Shown: positions 11,309 to 23,976 of the stretch, piece by piece | Layout: the number at the start of each line of letters is the position of its first letter | How positions within the stretch are numbered: position 1 is the first letter of the stretch | NCBI GenBank assembly: GCA_037962975.1 | Contig: CM075670.1 | Span: forward strand, 233,627,242 to 233,691,241 | Source: Clitoria ternatea | Taxonomy: Eukaryota > Streptophyta > Magnoliopsida > Fabales > Fabaceae | Direction of reading: 5' to 3' | Length of the DNA stretch: 64,000 nucleotides | Program-made: the position numbers and the translations under genes | The notes under the pieces: model-generated | The model's input: the letters and a program-made list of their open reading frames with translations, nothing else | The model's database searches: none | What the model was told of the DNA's origin: nothing

Positions 11309-12634
11309 TTGTCTCGTCTGGAAGTTGAGTCGGATTCTGTCTTGATAAAAGAAGAATTTCCAGACGAAAAGTTAATGGCCGTTATAACTGGGCCATGGTA
11401 CGCTGACATGGCAAACTTTAAAAGTGCCTCTGTGGTACCTGATGGTTGGACATCCCAAATGAGAAAAAAATTCTTTCATGATAGTAAGGCTTTTCTTTGG
11501 GATGATCCATTCTTGTTTAAAATAGGCATAGATGGAGTAATCAGGTGCTGTGTGCCTGAATCTGAGCAAGAAAGACTCTTGTGGCACTGCCACGATTCTT
11601 ATTATGGAGGCCATCATGGTGCCTCCCGTACCGCAGCAAAGGTGTTACAGAGTGGCTTTTACTGGCCAACTATCTTTCAGGATTCTAAGGAATATGTCAA
11701 AAGGTGTGACAAATGTCAAAGGAGTGGAGGTCTCTCCGCAAAAGCTGGCATGCCTTTGACGAATATTCTAATTGTGGAATTATTTGACGTTTGGGGTATC
11801 GACTTCATGGGACCCTTCCCTAAGTCGTTCTCCAATGAATTTATTCTGGTTGCTGTGGACTACGTCTCCAAATAGGTGGAGGCAATTCTGACCAGAACCA
11901 ATGATGCACAAGTTGTGCTTAGGTTCATTAAGAAGAATATTTTCTCTAGGTTTGGAGTTCCGAGAGTAATTATTAGTGATGGGGGTTCATATTTTTGCAA
12001 TAAGATAATGGAAAAAGCCCTGCATCACTATGAGGTTTTGCATAAGATATCCACTCCTTACCATCTACAGACTTGTGGACAAGTCGAATTGTCAAATAGA
12101 GAAATAAAGAGAATTTTAGAAAAAGTGGTCAGAAAATCCAGAAAAGATTGGTCGGTAAAATTAGATGATGCATTGTGGGCTTACCGAACAGCTTTCAAAA
12201 CTCCGATTGGCATGTCCCCTTATCAACTGGTGTACGGTAAGGCATGCCATCTCCCTGTAGAGTTGGAACATAAAGCGTGGTGGGCCACAAAGTTATTAAA
12301 CATGGACTGTGACCAGTCTCAGGAGGAAAGAGTTTTGAAACTCCATGAATTAGAGGAGTTCCGACTCAACGCTTATCAAAGTGCCTCCATTTATAAGGAG
12401 AAAACAAAGAAATGACATGATAAGCAAATTAATAAGAAAGAGTTTCAAAAGGATGATCAGGTTTTGTTATTCAATACCCGACTGAAACTCTTCCCTGGAA
12501 AACTTAGATCCAAGTGGTCCGGGCCTTTTACTGTAAATGAGGTTTTTCCTCATGGAGCAGTCGAACTGAAAGATCCGACTACCAATCGATTTTTCAAGGT
12601 GAATGGCCAGCGACTCAAACTCTACTTTGGATGA
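11309..12634 (+). pseudogene. Athila-like integrase
   Basis: The frame is the same as RT. A zinc finger H-x-C-H...H-H-x...C-D-K-C is visible at about 11580-11720 (WHCHDSYYGGHHG ... RCDKCQRSG). The DDE core follows: WGIDFMGPFP (first Asp), IISDGGSYF (second Asp) and GQVELSNREIKRIL (Glu). GKACHLPVELEHKAWWA marks the Athila lineage. TAG at 11873-11875 replaces the usual Trp of KWVEA, and TGA at 12413-12415 probably replaces an Arg codon. Both fit single transitions of the kind produced by cytosine methylation decay. The polyprotein ends at TGA 12632-12634. Confidence 0.9.
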
Positions 12635-15324
12635 GAGTTTGATAGGCAGAAAACCTCCTTGTTACTGAAGCCATCTTCTTAGATACAATAAGGTCAAGCT
12701 AGTGACCTTAAAGAAGCGCTCTAGGGAGGCAGCCCTATGTCCCGATTGTTTTGTTTAGAACATTGAATAAAATAAAATTGTGAAGTTGAAGAAGGAAATC
12801 CGAGTTGATTCTTCTATTTTCGCTCAGAAGAAGCGCTGGTAGCTTAGGCGAGCCAATGTTGATTGTTGTTTCGCACTTAGAGGAAAATTGTACTAAGTTG
12901 AGTGAAAATAGTATGCTCATATAATTGTTACTTCGTCGTAACCCTTCTTCCCGACTGAACTTCACTTGGCATTTTTCAATAAATTTCTGCGAATAAAAAG
13001 GAAGACTTGGAAGGATTTCTGATCATTGATGTAATGAACGGGTCAGATAGTGAAAAGTGACTTATTTTAGTCGGCTTTTCACCACTCGGATCCCTCAGTC
13101 ATCACAATCAGTATTGTATCCATTAGTCTCATTTGCACGCAGCCTTTTATTCATTCATCCACTCGGCTTTCTCTAGTAGTCGATTTCTTCCACTCGGCTC
13201 CCTCACTCCTCACTCAGTTCTTTCATTTAACTTTCACTCGTTCTTCTTCTTATATATTCTGTTGACCATTCTTCTTCTCAGTCATTGATTCATTCGTGCT
13301 TTCAATCCACCGAGGTTCTTCCTCTGTTTCATCACTCGATTTCTCTGCATGTGTTGCTTGTTCATCCAGCCTTTCATTCACTCATTCTCTCGTCTACTCA
13401 TTTTTTCACTCAATCGTCATCTTTTCCTTCATCCATTCGGTATTCTGATTCACTCGGACTCCTATGCAGTTATTATTATATTCACTCGTTTTTCTCACTC
13501 AGTCGCTCCATATTATTCTGACTTTCGTTGTAACCTCATTTTTCACTCGTTTTCATTTCACTCGTTCTTCATTTCACTCGGTCACTCTATTTCATTCATC
13601 CTTCATTCCCTAGTTAATCCTTCACTCGTATTCATTTTTCTCATTCTTCATTCAATCAGTATTCTTTCCATCTAGTATATCATTCACTCGTTCTTTCAAT
13701 TTACTTTAGTTCTATTATGTTCCTTACTCATCTCTCTGTAAGTTTCTCATTAGCTCATTTTACATTCACTCGGTGTATTTCAGTCAGTTTCTTATCCTTT
13801 CGTTTTTCTACTCGTCTCTCTCTGTCTTTCGTTCACGTATGTGTAATACACATATATTGTTTACTCGGCCATTGTTCGCTTGTTTCCCTCACCGCACTCT
13901 TCCCTGACCTCGTCCACCCAGTATATCCATCCACTCAGTTTCCAAAATATTAGTTCTTTTATCTCCTTCTTTGTCTATCTTTCACTCATGTTTGTTCGCC
14001 CGGTCGGTCAACCATTCGTTCCTGTCCGTTCACTTGGTTTTATAGTTGTCCGACCTCTCGCTGTTTGTTCATTCGTTGTTTCACTTTTACCCAATTTAAT
14101 CCACTCGGTATTCATTTACTCGTCGTTTCATTCCACTTATTTTTCTTTCTCAGTTTTCTCACACTGTCGGTTTTTCGTTTTCATCTACTCGTGTTTCATT
14201 CGCGATTGTCACACTCAATTTCGTGTCTTCGCATTTTTCATTCCCTGAGTTTCTCCATTATATTCATTTTATTCACTCGGCCTTTCATTTACTCGGTATT
14301 TCATTCATTCCATTTTTACTCCTGTCATTTTTGCTCTTCGCCCGAACTCTCATTGTCATTCACTCATTCTTCATATCTCTGATCTATATTACTCAGTTTC
14401 ATCCACTCGTCCTTTCTTTCGCTCAGCCTTACTCTCATTCGTTCTTTCTTCCACGCACTTCTTTGTTCACTCGTATCTCACGACGGTTGTTCACTCGTCC
14501 ATTCATTGTCATACTCGGTTCTCATACACTTATCTTCATTCATTCATTCTTTCACTCAGTTATGTATTCATTCTTTCCCTTTCATTTATTCGGACTTGCG
14601 TTGTTCACCTCATTCGTTGATCAACTATTCAATCACTCGGTACCTATCTCCATTCTCACTCGGTTATCATCCTTTCACCCCTTTTACTCTTTTTATTCAT
14701 TATTTATTTATTTGAGAGTTTTCATTCATTCGTTCATACTTCTATTCGTTCTGTTATTATTCGTTTCTTGATTCACTCGTATTCCATTATAATTTTTCAC
14801 TCGTTTTTCATGCACTCTATTTCAGGTATTTAAATTTTTCATTTGCTGTTTTGTCTTACGGCTTGTTCATTTATCCATCTTCCATTCTCCTATGTCCATT
14901 TGGCATCACATTGGTTTCATCCCACTCTTCCTCGATCTTCTACCCCTCTAGTAATTAAGTATTCAAAAATAATAATGAATAAAAATAAAATAAAATAGAA
15001 AATAAAAAAAATCCAAAATATATAGTTATAATAAATAATAAATAAATAAACATAATAATAATAATAATAACAGCAGTAATGCATTTAATAAAGTAATAAT
15101 TAAAGTTGACCGCATTTACGCGTTTTTGGAAAATTGAATTCATCGTTATAAAAGAAAAGCCCTTTCAGTTTCCAACCTTCAGTATCTGTGTTGAACTTGA
15201 GCTGAAGACGAAAAGACACTTTCTGATTTCTAAGAAAAGTATCACCTTTTCACTTCTTTCACTTCGCAGTTCGTGGTTATTATCTTCTTGTTTCATTATT
15301 ATTGTTTTTCACTGTTCATAAGCC
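12635..15324 (+). other. Non-coding 3' part of the Athila-like element, pyrimidine- and CACTCG-rich
   Basis: From about 13080 to 14830 the plus strand is C/T-rich and repeatedly spells TTCACTCG(G/T) and CATTC at irregular spacing. The open frames found here (for example 13285-14771) are Ser/Phe/His-rich by-products of this composition and overlap each other in all frames. An A/T-rich block with AATAATAATAATAA lies at 14955-15080. Athila elements normally carry a long region between pol and the 3' LTR. No domain is recognisable in this part. Confidence 0.6.
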
Positions 15325-15420
15325 ATGCATCTCACAGTTTGGTTTGTTATTTTTCTCTTGGATTTCTGTTCTTATTTTTGTTTGATTAGGTTGTTTATCA
15401 TCGTTAGTTTAACATTCATC

Positions 15421-15972
15421 ATGAAAAGAAGATCTCAAAGACTTCTGCAGAAACCTAGACCCAACTTCGCAGAAGGAAGTGTGCGAAGGAAACAAATAGA
15501 TCATGAAAGAGAAGTGGCAACCATCACTATTTCTGATTCGTCTGTCCAGGTCCCTAGTCGAAGTCAGGAGCAAAGGGATGTATCTCCTCTGGTTCAAAGG
15601 AATGTCTCTCCTGCCAGTGAGGAAAATGAGTCACCAGAGGTGGAAAGTATTAAAGCTGATGAAAACTGTGTTGTGAACTTTAAAGCCGCAGAAACAGAAT
15701 GTCCCAAGCAATTTGTAGGAGCTGGTTCATCTTCTTCTTCTTTTGACATTCTTTTGATATTACAGGAATTGCAGGTTGTGAAGAAGATGCAACTTGAAAT
15801 TTATGATCGGGTTTTGAACCACGATCAGATGCTCAGGAAGATTGCTTCGAAACTGAGGGTTGAGCATTCATCAGAAATGGGAGCCCCACCTGATAGGGAT
15901 GCGTGGTTAGCTTCCATTGGATTCTCGATTTCCCCCCAGCAGGACAAGGACGATGAAGATCAAAATGTTTAA
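15421..15972 (+). CDS. Hypothetical ORF in the env position of the Athila-like element
   Basis: This is a 183-residue frame from MKRRSQRLLQKPR. An upstream Met at 15325 would add 32 mostly hydrophobic residues that could be a membrane segment or simply untranslated sequence. The basic start is followed by a Ser/Glu-rich middle and a segment DILLILQELQVVKKMQLEIYD that may form a helix or coiled coil. The end is acidic (DKDDEDQNV). Athila elements often encode an extra ORF between pol and the 3' LTR, sometimes called env-like. I see no envelope signature here, so the function is unknown. It is the only long frame in the 3' region and has no internal stop. Confidence 0.5.
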   Translation: MKRRSQRLLQKPRPNFAEGSVRRKQIDHEREVATITISDSSVQVPSRSQEQRDVSPLVQRNVSPASEENESPEVESIKADENCVVNFKAAETECPKQFVGAGSSSSSFDILLILQELQVVKKMQLEIYDRVLNHDQMLRKIASKLRVEHSSEMGAPPDRDAWLASIGFSISPQQDKDDEDQNV

Positions 15973-17560
15973 GCAGTTGTGCCACGTTTTTATAATGTTT
16001 CTTATGTATTTAGTTTGAAGCTATTGTAATTGCTTGCTGAACACTGAATTTATTTTATTTTTAATTATGTAATGAAATTTTACTTTCATGTTCAATTGTT
16101 TGTTTTATTCGGTTTTTCGTATGTATTGGTAAACTCCATGAGTCCCGATCCGATTACGCGTTTCCAAGCACTGCCATTCAGGTAAAAGGGAAGTATTCTA
16201 GTATCCCGACTCCTTATTTAATTGTCTGAGTCTTTATTTGATAAAATATGATAATTATATTTAATTTCAAAATCCATCTTCATAATTTAAAAAAGTTTGC
16301 TAATTCAGTAAGCTGTAGTCAGATAAATTAATTGATCAGTTTTTGCTTAACTCATGATCTCTGCCCATAACTATTATTCATCATTAATTAAAATGTTTAC
16401 TCGGCATGCTAGTTAGTATTCTAGATGTATGATCTTACATTAAGTTTGGGGACAAGACTGGCTGATTAACTGTTATAATTATATGAGCTTTTAAGCCTGT
16501 TTTATCTTTTCTGAGTGAGCTTGCATGCTAGTTAGTGAGACAGAATTTGCCTCGGTTATTGCTAATTATTGTATGTCAACCAATCGGAAATGATGAAGGC
16601 TTTCTTTGATTATTTAGCCAGGGCCAAAAATAACCTTCCTAATATATTAAACATCTTTTGACCCAATAATATGTTTGAGCCTGAGACCCTTTCATTCATT
16701 TTATGCACCTAACATTACAAGCCTTTTTATCCAAGAAAAACCCGACTAGAGTACCCTGGATGTTCCACTGGTGAATTACTCGGTTTTTGCTTATTGCTAG
16801 GGACTAGCAATTTCTAAGTTTGGGGATGAAGAGTGTGCCTAACAGTAATTAAGGACACACTCCGACCTTGATTATGGATAAATATGTAGAAAAATAAAAG
16901 GAAGAAAGGCAAAAGCCGAGAGAAAAATGAATAAAGTTCAGAAAAGAAAAAGAGGTGTAAAGCACCACAAGAAAAATTTTCGATCGAAAAAAAAAAGATA
17001 GAAAGAAAAAGTCAAGAAAGAAAGAGAAGTCCGAAGGACTAAAAGAAAAAGGAAGTGCAAAACAGCACGAGTTATTAAGTAGCATCCAATCGGAAAAATA
17101 AAGAGAGTTGATTAGTCGAGGCAAGTAAGTTAGAATCGAGGCAAAGCATCAGTGGACACATCTTGTAACCTATCTATGACTCGGAAAAACAATAATTGAG
17201 CCTGTAGCCGAGCCCCATTATAAGCTTAAAAAGCCCTTACTGATCCGATTGAGTTGGCATATTTCATGATGTTTATAACTGTTGCAAGCCTACGTTGATC
17301 TAACAAGTATGCAGGTGCTGAGTGCATTTTATTTACCCTACACACCAAGAGAAAAGTTAAACACCGGCCAGTGAGGAAAGCATCAGCAGCTTGTCTTCCA
17401 AAGGAGGTGTAAGTATTTATACTTTTAGAAATTGCGAGAAGAAAGCATGATCGGTATTCAATAATTATAGTATGAATTAAGTTAAGGAAAGGTTGACTGT
17501 GTTGATCAATTGCTGATTGATAATTAATCTGAATATTTGCTTGAGGACAAGCAAAGTTTT
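15973..17560 (+). other. 3' untranslated region of the Athila-like element
   Basis: No gene is recognised. It contains two extra copies of the polypurine word AAGTTTGGGGA, at 16442-16452 and 16816-16826, besides the one next to the LTR. A purine-rich AGAAAGAAAAAG stretch at 16870-17060 gives a false minus-strand frame rich in Phe and Ser. Confidence 0.55.
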
Positions 17561-17573
17561 AAGTTTGGGGATG
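17561..17573 (+). other. Polypurine tract of the Athila-like element
   Basis: AAGTTTGGGGATG directly precedes the 3' LTR start TGATAAG. AAGTTTGGGG is the usual plus-strand primer of Athila elements. Confidence 0.8.
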
Positions 17574-19559
17574 TGATAAGTCTTGAAAAGACTTAATTAT
17601 TCCACTAATTATTTAACATAATTTACTAAGTATTGTCTAGTTTTATTATTATTATTAATAATTTGATAAGAATTCATGTTGTAGTTAATTATTTCAAAAG
17701 TATGTTATCTATGTAAGAAACCGATTGAAAATTTTAATTAAATAAGGAATTTTGAAGTATTTACAAATTTACTAAGCAGCCAGTGTATAAATGCTAGGCA
17801 AGTAGCTGTTTATTGGTGCAGGAACAGGACGGACTCGAGATAAGAAGAAAATTCCGAGTGAAATCCTACAGAGCCGAGCGAGATTTTATAAATCCGAGTG
17901 AGATTTTCTCAATTCCGACTGAAAAGAGTCCAAAGACCGACCGAGTGAGACTTCAAAGACACTGACTCCAAAAGAGAATAAGGACTCAGAATACTACATG
18001 TAAAACCCGAGTGCCAACTACAGAATACCGATTTAATAATTAATCCGCCCAAGCGGGAGTTTAAATCCGCCCAAGCAAGACTCCGCCCAAGCAAGACTCC
18101 GCCCAAGCAAGACTACGCCCAAGCTTACTTAAGAAGACTCCCAAGACACCGGTTATAAAAGAGAAGAAGATCGGAATGCTACATAAGAAACCGATGTGCT
18201 TAGTCATTATTTAATCCGTCCTAGTAAAATCCGGACTCACTCAAGCATAACTTTAAGAGACCGTACTCGCCCAAGTTTTGCCATAACGCCCAAGAGAGAA
18301 AGAAACACTGCAGTGTCAATCCGGACTCAATCAAGCGAAGTTTAATCCGCTCAAGCGAATACTCAGCAGCTGAAGAATCAAGGCAGTAATTTAAACATTG
18401 TTCCTTCCCTCCAACAACACACTTGGTGCAGTACTATTCCGCTCCCATTGCCTTCTTCTCTAACTACTGCAACCTCAAGCTAACTTAAGAAGTGAGCTGT
18501 CAATTAGCTGGTGTTGAGCTGTACATTAGCTAAGGTTGAGCTGGATCCTGTTAAGAGTTGAGCTGTATTTAGTTAGTTATTTTGTAAACTATGTAATTAA
18601 GTAGTGTTAGTCGTTAGCTTAAGTTGTCGGAAGTTATCAGTTAAGTTAGTTAGGTAGAAACTTATAAATAGGATGTACATACTCTGTAAAGAGTAGTAGT
18701 AGTAGTGTGTGTGTAGAGACACAGAGCAACGGAATACAATTTCATTTTCCAATTCCAATCTCTCACTACATTTTTCATCTCTCTAAACTCTCTCCTCCAT
18801 GACGTTCCACAATCCTTCGATGGAACCGAAGTCTATGGAGTTCTAAATCCCTAAGGTTGGGATTGTGAAGGTGAGCAATGGAATCTTGAAGCTGTGAGCA
18901 AGTAGATCGGCTTCGAAGATCTTGAGGCGAACAAGCTGAGGAGTGGAGCAGAATTGCTGGATTGACGAATCCAGAACGGATGAAGAACTTCACCAGTGAG
19001 GAATCATGGCTGAAGCTTAGGTAACTTCCAGCTTTCTAACTAGTTCAGGCCTAATCAATTTAGGTGAATAGTTAGAGTTCAACCTCCAATTTCACATTAG
19101 ATTCTTAGGTTAATCGAGCACTTAAGGAATTAAGGTTCATTGCTTAAGGATTAGTGTTTTTCACCTAAGGAATTAGGGAATAACCACAAGCGGATTGTCC
19201 TCTAGATTGAGAAGTTCGATTATACTTAATTGCATGTTTCTTGAGGAAATTGTGAGCCGAAGCAATCCTGACCTGTTTTCTTTTAATCACTTCCACATTT
19301 CACTTTGACTCTGTTTCTCAAAATATAAAAACAACTATAAAACACTAAAACCATAAAAAACCGAATGAATTTCATGTATTTTCTGTTGGTTCAGCTTGTA
19401 CTAGTCCTAGATTGAGGTACTTACCACAATCCCTGTGAGACGATCAAATATACTACAATTTTAACGACTGGTGCACTTGCCATAAGTGTGAATCCGAGAG
19501 TCACATTTCATTTTACTAAGATTTTACCATCAATTTAATGACTCGGGAACTCAGCATCA
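17574..19559 (+). repeat. 3' LTR of the Athila-like element
   Basis: Length 1986 bp, identical to the 5' LTR, with TG...CA ends. The TATA box is at 18663-18670. Differences from the 5' LTR are mostly C/T and G/A, plus a few transversions and a shifted ATT/AAT repeat. It is followed by the target duplication ACTTA. Confidence 0.95.
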
Positions 19560-19564
19560 ACTTA

Positions 19565-20246
19565 CCGCCATGAAAGAACCGATCCATTTTCTTGAAACTG
19601 GATCCTCTCGCTTTCACAACCTTTTATCTTCCGACTGAAGGATCCTCTATAATTGCACTTCCTCGGTCAGCATATCCTTGTCCACCAGAATCGGATAATC
19701 CCAAATCTCAATCGGCATAATCACACCGCGAATTCTAATTCGCAATCCCGCTTCATACTTGGCACACTCACTACTCTCGGTTCCTTCCAGTGAGAAAAAG
19801 TGATAGAAGTCACAACTCATCAAACTTAGTAGTGTACTCGACCATTGACACTCGGCCCTGTTTCAATCTCAAATTCTATTTCGTTTCGGATTTTCTAATT
19901 ATCCAAGAAGTGCCTGACAAGAAACCACTCTCGGAAATTTGCCCACCCTAGCGACTCACTCGTCGTCTTCATCTGTACCTTAGTCTGAGGCCATCCTAGC
20001 CTCTCCTTCAACTGATAGGTTGTAAACTATACTTCATGCTCCTCTGAGCACTCAGAATACTCAAAAGCTCATTCGATTTCCCTTTATCCAAACGTACACC
20101 CCATCATAGTCATGCCCTCCTTCATAAGCAAGGAGATTCCTTTTCAGGAATTTATCAAGAGTGGGACCTGATTCGGTCCTACTCATCAATTTGTAAAATT
20201 CTAAGAAGAAGCCATTTCCTCTAGTAGAACTAATTTTTTCGGCCAT
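19565..20246 (-). pseudogene. Gag N-terminal part of element A
   Basis: The minus strand starts MAEKISSTRGNG at 20246, continues through KLMSRTESGPTLDKFLKRN and GGHDYDGVYVWIKG, and then breaks into several frames. The same protein start occurs in element D at 37920 and 49264, there with different frameshifts. The segment belongs to the capsid region of Tekay/Del-like gag. It is interrupted at 19564 by the Athila-like element and resumes at 5190. Confidence 0.75.
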
Positions 20247-20467
20247 AAAATAATTCTATAATGAATAAACACTCCACCATTAACCAATACTCTACTAGGA
20301 AGTCGGATATTTACCTCAAATAAAATACAACGCCACTGGAGTGCTAAGGGAATGATGCCAAGCTGCATAAACAATCACAAACACAATACAACAAGATACA
20401 AAATAGTCCAACATAGGACTCACACAAATCTTTGGATTCACCCATACACCCGGCTCTAGAAAGAACC

Positions 20468-20479
20468 GCTCTGATACAA
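20468..20479 (-). other. Primer binding site of element A, tRNA-iMet type, one base changed
   Basis: The minus strand reads TTGTATCAGAGC. The functional form, seen in element D, is TGGTATCAGAGC, complementary to the 3' end of initiator tRNA-Met. It lies two bases from the LTR end at 20482. Confidence 0.75.
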
Positions 20480-20481
20480 AC

Positions 20482-23400
20482 GTGACGACCCTCGTCAATT
20501 TTCTCATTTTTCACAATAGGTTTTTCGCTTTTAATAAAAATCCACTCGGTCTTAATATAAAATAATATTTACTTGTATTAAATTCATTCAAAATAATAAA
20601 ATCTTACTCAAAATAGCAATAACCGATCGGGAATGAATCCTTAAATAAAGCATATTAAAGATAATGACCGATCAGAATATTTCAACATAAAATTGAAAAT
20701 CAGTGGAAGGAAGAAATCAGAGTCAGGGATTATTCGCCTGAGCGAGACCCTGATTCGCTTGGGCGAAAACTGAGAAAGTCGCTTAGGCGAGTTCCAACTC
20801 GCTTGGGCGATTACTACACATTAAATCTGAATGAACAAGACATACAAGGAGAGTTAGTGAGTCAGCTTTCACTTGGAAATAAGTCCACTCGGGAACACTG
20901 GTCTTTCATCTATCAAAAAAGCTTAACCTCCCATCACTCAGGAAAGACTCCCTCATTCCTTCACTCGTAAACACTTGGACCTTCACTCGGAAGCACTCTT
21001 ATCCTTCCTTTGCTCGGAGTCTCAGCCACAGCTCACTCGGAGACACTCTAACCTTTTTACTCGGAATTGAGTCTCTCGGTTATTCTTCTCTCAGAAACAA
21101 GGGATACTCACTTGAGCTAAAATGGGCACCAAATCAATCGGCCCTTACTCGGATAAAATAAATCCACTCGGCGAGATTCACCCGATGATCGACTCTGCTA
21201 CAGCAAAGCAAATTCATTCATAAAATAAACACCGATTTATAACATCAAGAATTCCTACTCACGTCAATCAGCATATCAATTCAATAGTTAATTCAACATA
21301 CAGTCAACATGTTATAACATCAAACATTCGAAAAACTCAATATATATATTACACAATTTATTCAAATTCACTCGGTGCCTTGGCATCAATCCTCTGCTTG
21401 GCGCACCTCCATGGCTCCGACCTCTTCCCTGTCACTGGTTACTAAAAATGAAAACCACAATAAGGGTGAGTGTTTAGCATCATAATTAATCTAGAACGGA
21501 ATCTAAATAAAATATGAGTATAAACTGCGTCTGACTCTTTTATCCTCAGTTGTACATTTCACTTGACATTTTAACTCACGCTCGATAATACACTCACACT
21601 CGGCACTCTTAGCAATTAGCACTAGGCCATATAGTAATTCACACAGCAATATTAGCAAATCACTCAGCATTTAACTCACATTCGGCACTTTACTTACACT
21701 CGGCAATACATCCATTAACACTCAGCATTATAGTAATTCTCTCAGCAATATAACAGTTCTCATTCGACGATTTTAACAAGTAACATTCGGCAATACACAC
21801 ACTCAGCAATCATAGCAATTAACACTGTAAACATAGCCAATCACACTCAGCAAGTAACTTTCGCTCGCCAATTATAACAATTTTCCACTCGGTAAATATA
21901 ATAATCACTTGGCAAATATATGAAATAACATCAAATCACTCAGCAATAATTTTGATTTTCATTCGACAATTATAACCAATTTACCACTCAGTAATTATAA
22001 TAAATCACTCAGAAAATATAACAATCACTTGGCAATTTATCCATTAACACTCAGAAAGTATAATTAATCACATACTAAATTCATCAATTGTCACAACTGA
22101 CTCGCATATAAAATTGACGCCTAGTATCCGGATACTAAACGATCGACCTTCAGCTGGGGGTCCGACTTGACACCCCGTGAACCCGACTTGGTTCACCGAG
22201 CCCGACTTGGCTCCCCCTCAACCACTGGGTCAAAGACCTCTGGGTAGCTTAATTGGGTCCGACTTGACCACCAAAGCCAAAATAGGGTAATACATATCGT
22301 TGGTCATCCTCCACCACATAATCACATATTCCATTATATAAACAGGCACATCATTTGCAACTGTGAGAAACTGACTTGTGCTTCACCACGTAGGGCGACC
22401 GACTTGTCAAGCCCCTCAATATAATCTTTTCACACAGTAAACACATCATACTTATAAAATTCACATTTATCATCAAATAGTGGCCATTAACAACATCACT
22501 CGGGTGACCTGCTTGTCAAGTCTGACTCCACATTGTCCCTAACCACCAATTGTCACAGCATCAATTATTTTAATTTTAATTGGTTCAAACCATAAACATA
22601 TACACACTATCCTTAACCGATCGGTGTCCACATACATATATGCATACTCATACATTCATAACTTTCATTCAGCAACATCTTTATTGTTTCTTAAGTCATG
22701 CACACACACGATCCTAGACCGATCGATATGCATATTCATACACACATTCATATACATATTCACATAATTTTCACTCAGCATTATCTACGATTCTCAAGTC
22801 ATAAACACACAGCTGATCATAAACCGATCGGTTTTCACATTCATACATGCATTCATACACATTTTCACAATTCCCATTCACTGTCAACTCTTACCCGGTT
22901 CACAGTCATTCCAATGGCTTGGACCATATGTCCCATTCTAATTAATTATAACCCGAACACCCCCTTACCTCTGTTCTGAGCTTCAACAGTTGCTGGGTGC
23001 ACCATTCCATCTCCGTTCCAGCACCAGCTTCCTTAATCGTTCCATCAGTGTTCGTTCCACCACCTATGTATCTAGAACGAGAAACACATTAACGTCACAC
23101 AATTACCCACCCGGTAAAAGGGCCATTTCCAGGCTCACAGCCAAGAGGAGTGGAGATCGGAACAGTACCCCCACATGCATGACCATTTGGTCCAAAAAAA
23201 ACGAAAGGGATAAGATAATAAACTTAAACGGTCCAAAGAACTCACCTTAAAATCACTGTCATGGCTATGTAACTATTTCAAGGTCTGATGCAACAGGGAC
23301 CTCCCTTCAAATCATACAGCTCGCCACAATGGAGGAAGGAAAAGAAGAAGAGAAATGGATGAAGAAGAAGAAGAAGGTTCTCGTAAAAAATAAATGATTG

Positions 23401-23626
23401 AGAGAGAGAAGCCTTTACTTAACTCATGGCAACCGGTTACCTGCTCAACCGGTCACTTCTCCATTTCCTTTATAATTTCTTTAATAATTTTAATTAAACC
23501 TCTCTTCTTCTAATCACACCTTTCATACTAAACCAATAATTCTTAAAAATATCCAATAAATTCCTAAAAACAATTATTAATATTTTCCACTTCATATAAT
23601 TTTCTATAAATATCCGGGATGTTACA
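20482..23626 (-). repeat. 5' LTR of element A
   Basis: It is bounded by the LTR start TGTAACATCCCGG (minus strand, at 23626) and by GTGACGACCC next to the primer site. Length is 3145 bp. It holds CACTCGG words at 20870-22030, a TCGCC(T/C)GAGCGA / TCGCTTAGGCGA inverted-repeat cluster at 20730-20815, and CA-rich microsatellite stretches near 22600-22860. Part of it is duplicated almost exactly in the left LTR at 1224-3115. Confidence 0.85.
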
Positions 23627-23976
23627 CATACAACTCATCCAACAATATTTTTTACCATGTTCATAATCAGTTGAACGACTCGGACCCAAAATATGTCCTA
23701 TTCTAATTAATTACAATCCGAACACCCCCTTACCTCGATTCCAAGCTTCGACGTTCTACTCTTGATGCCGATTGCGTCCTCTAAGCGCTAGGTTCAAGGT
23801 TCCACCTCCGAATCCAGTACCAGCTTCGTCAATCAGTCCTCCGATGTTCGTTCTGCTACCTACGAGGGTCAAAATGCAAAACCCATTAATGTCATACCAC
23901 CCTCTGCTCTAAAGACCATTTTCGAGCTCACATACACAAGAGAAGTGGAAAATGGGACCTTACCCCGCCATGCATG

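Larger units (their letters stand above)
5196..19559 (+). mobile_element. Athila-like Ty3/gypsy retrotransposon, near complete, with premature stops
   Basis: Two 1986-bp LTRs with TG...CA ends bracket a tRNA-Asp type primer site, gag, protease, RT-RNase H, integrase, a 4.9-kb 3' region with an extra ORF, and a polypurine tract. The flanking 5-bp target duplication is ACTAA (5191-5195) and ACTTA (19560-19564), one mismatch. By eye about 30 substitutions separate the LTRs, mostly transitions, so the insertion is fairly recent. The gag-pol frame contains one stop after gag, one frameshift near 9790 and four stops in pol, so this copy is not autonomous. The primer site and the GKACHLPVELEHK integrase word are typical of the Athila lineage. 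Confidence 0.93.
1224..23626 (-). mobile_element. Element A: non-autonomous Tekay/Del-like Ty3/gypsy element, interrupted by an Athila-like element
   Basis: Read on the minus strand the element runs: 5' LTR (23626-20482), tRNA-iMet type primer site, gag, zinc knuckle, a stretch without protease, RT or RNase H, integrase remnant, pol C-terminus, polypurine tract, 3' LTR (3115-1224, truncated). The Athila-like element at 5196-19559 interrupts gag and is bracketed by ACTAA/ACTTA. Removing it leaves roughly 3.0 kb of internal sequence, about the same as element D (about 2.9 kb), so both share one deleted layout. All coding parts carry stops or frameshifts. The absence of RT is seen directly; dependence on a partner element for movement is inference from that. 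Confidence 0.8.

Noticed and set aside
13285..14771. Several overlapping plus-strand reading frames, Ser/Phe/His-rich, up to 182 residues
   Set aside because: They overlap in different frames and reflect a pyrimidine-rich CACTCG repeat block; no start context or domain.
15325..15420. Hydrophobic extension upstream of the 15421 ORF as an envelope signal peptide
   Set aside because: Possible, but the Met at 15421 followed by a basic start is at least as good, and no envelope motif follows.
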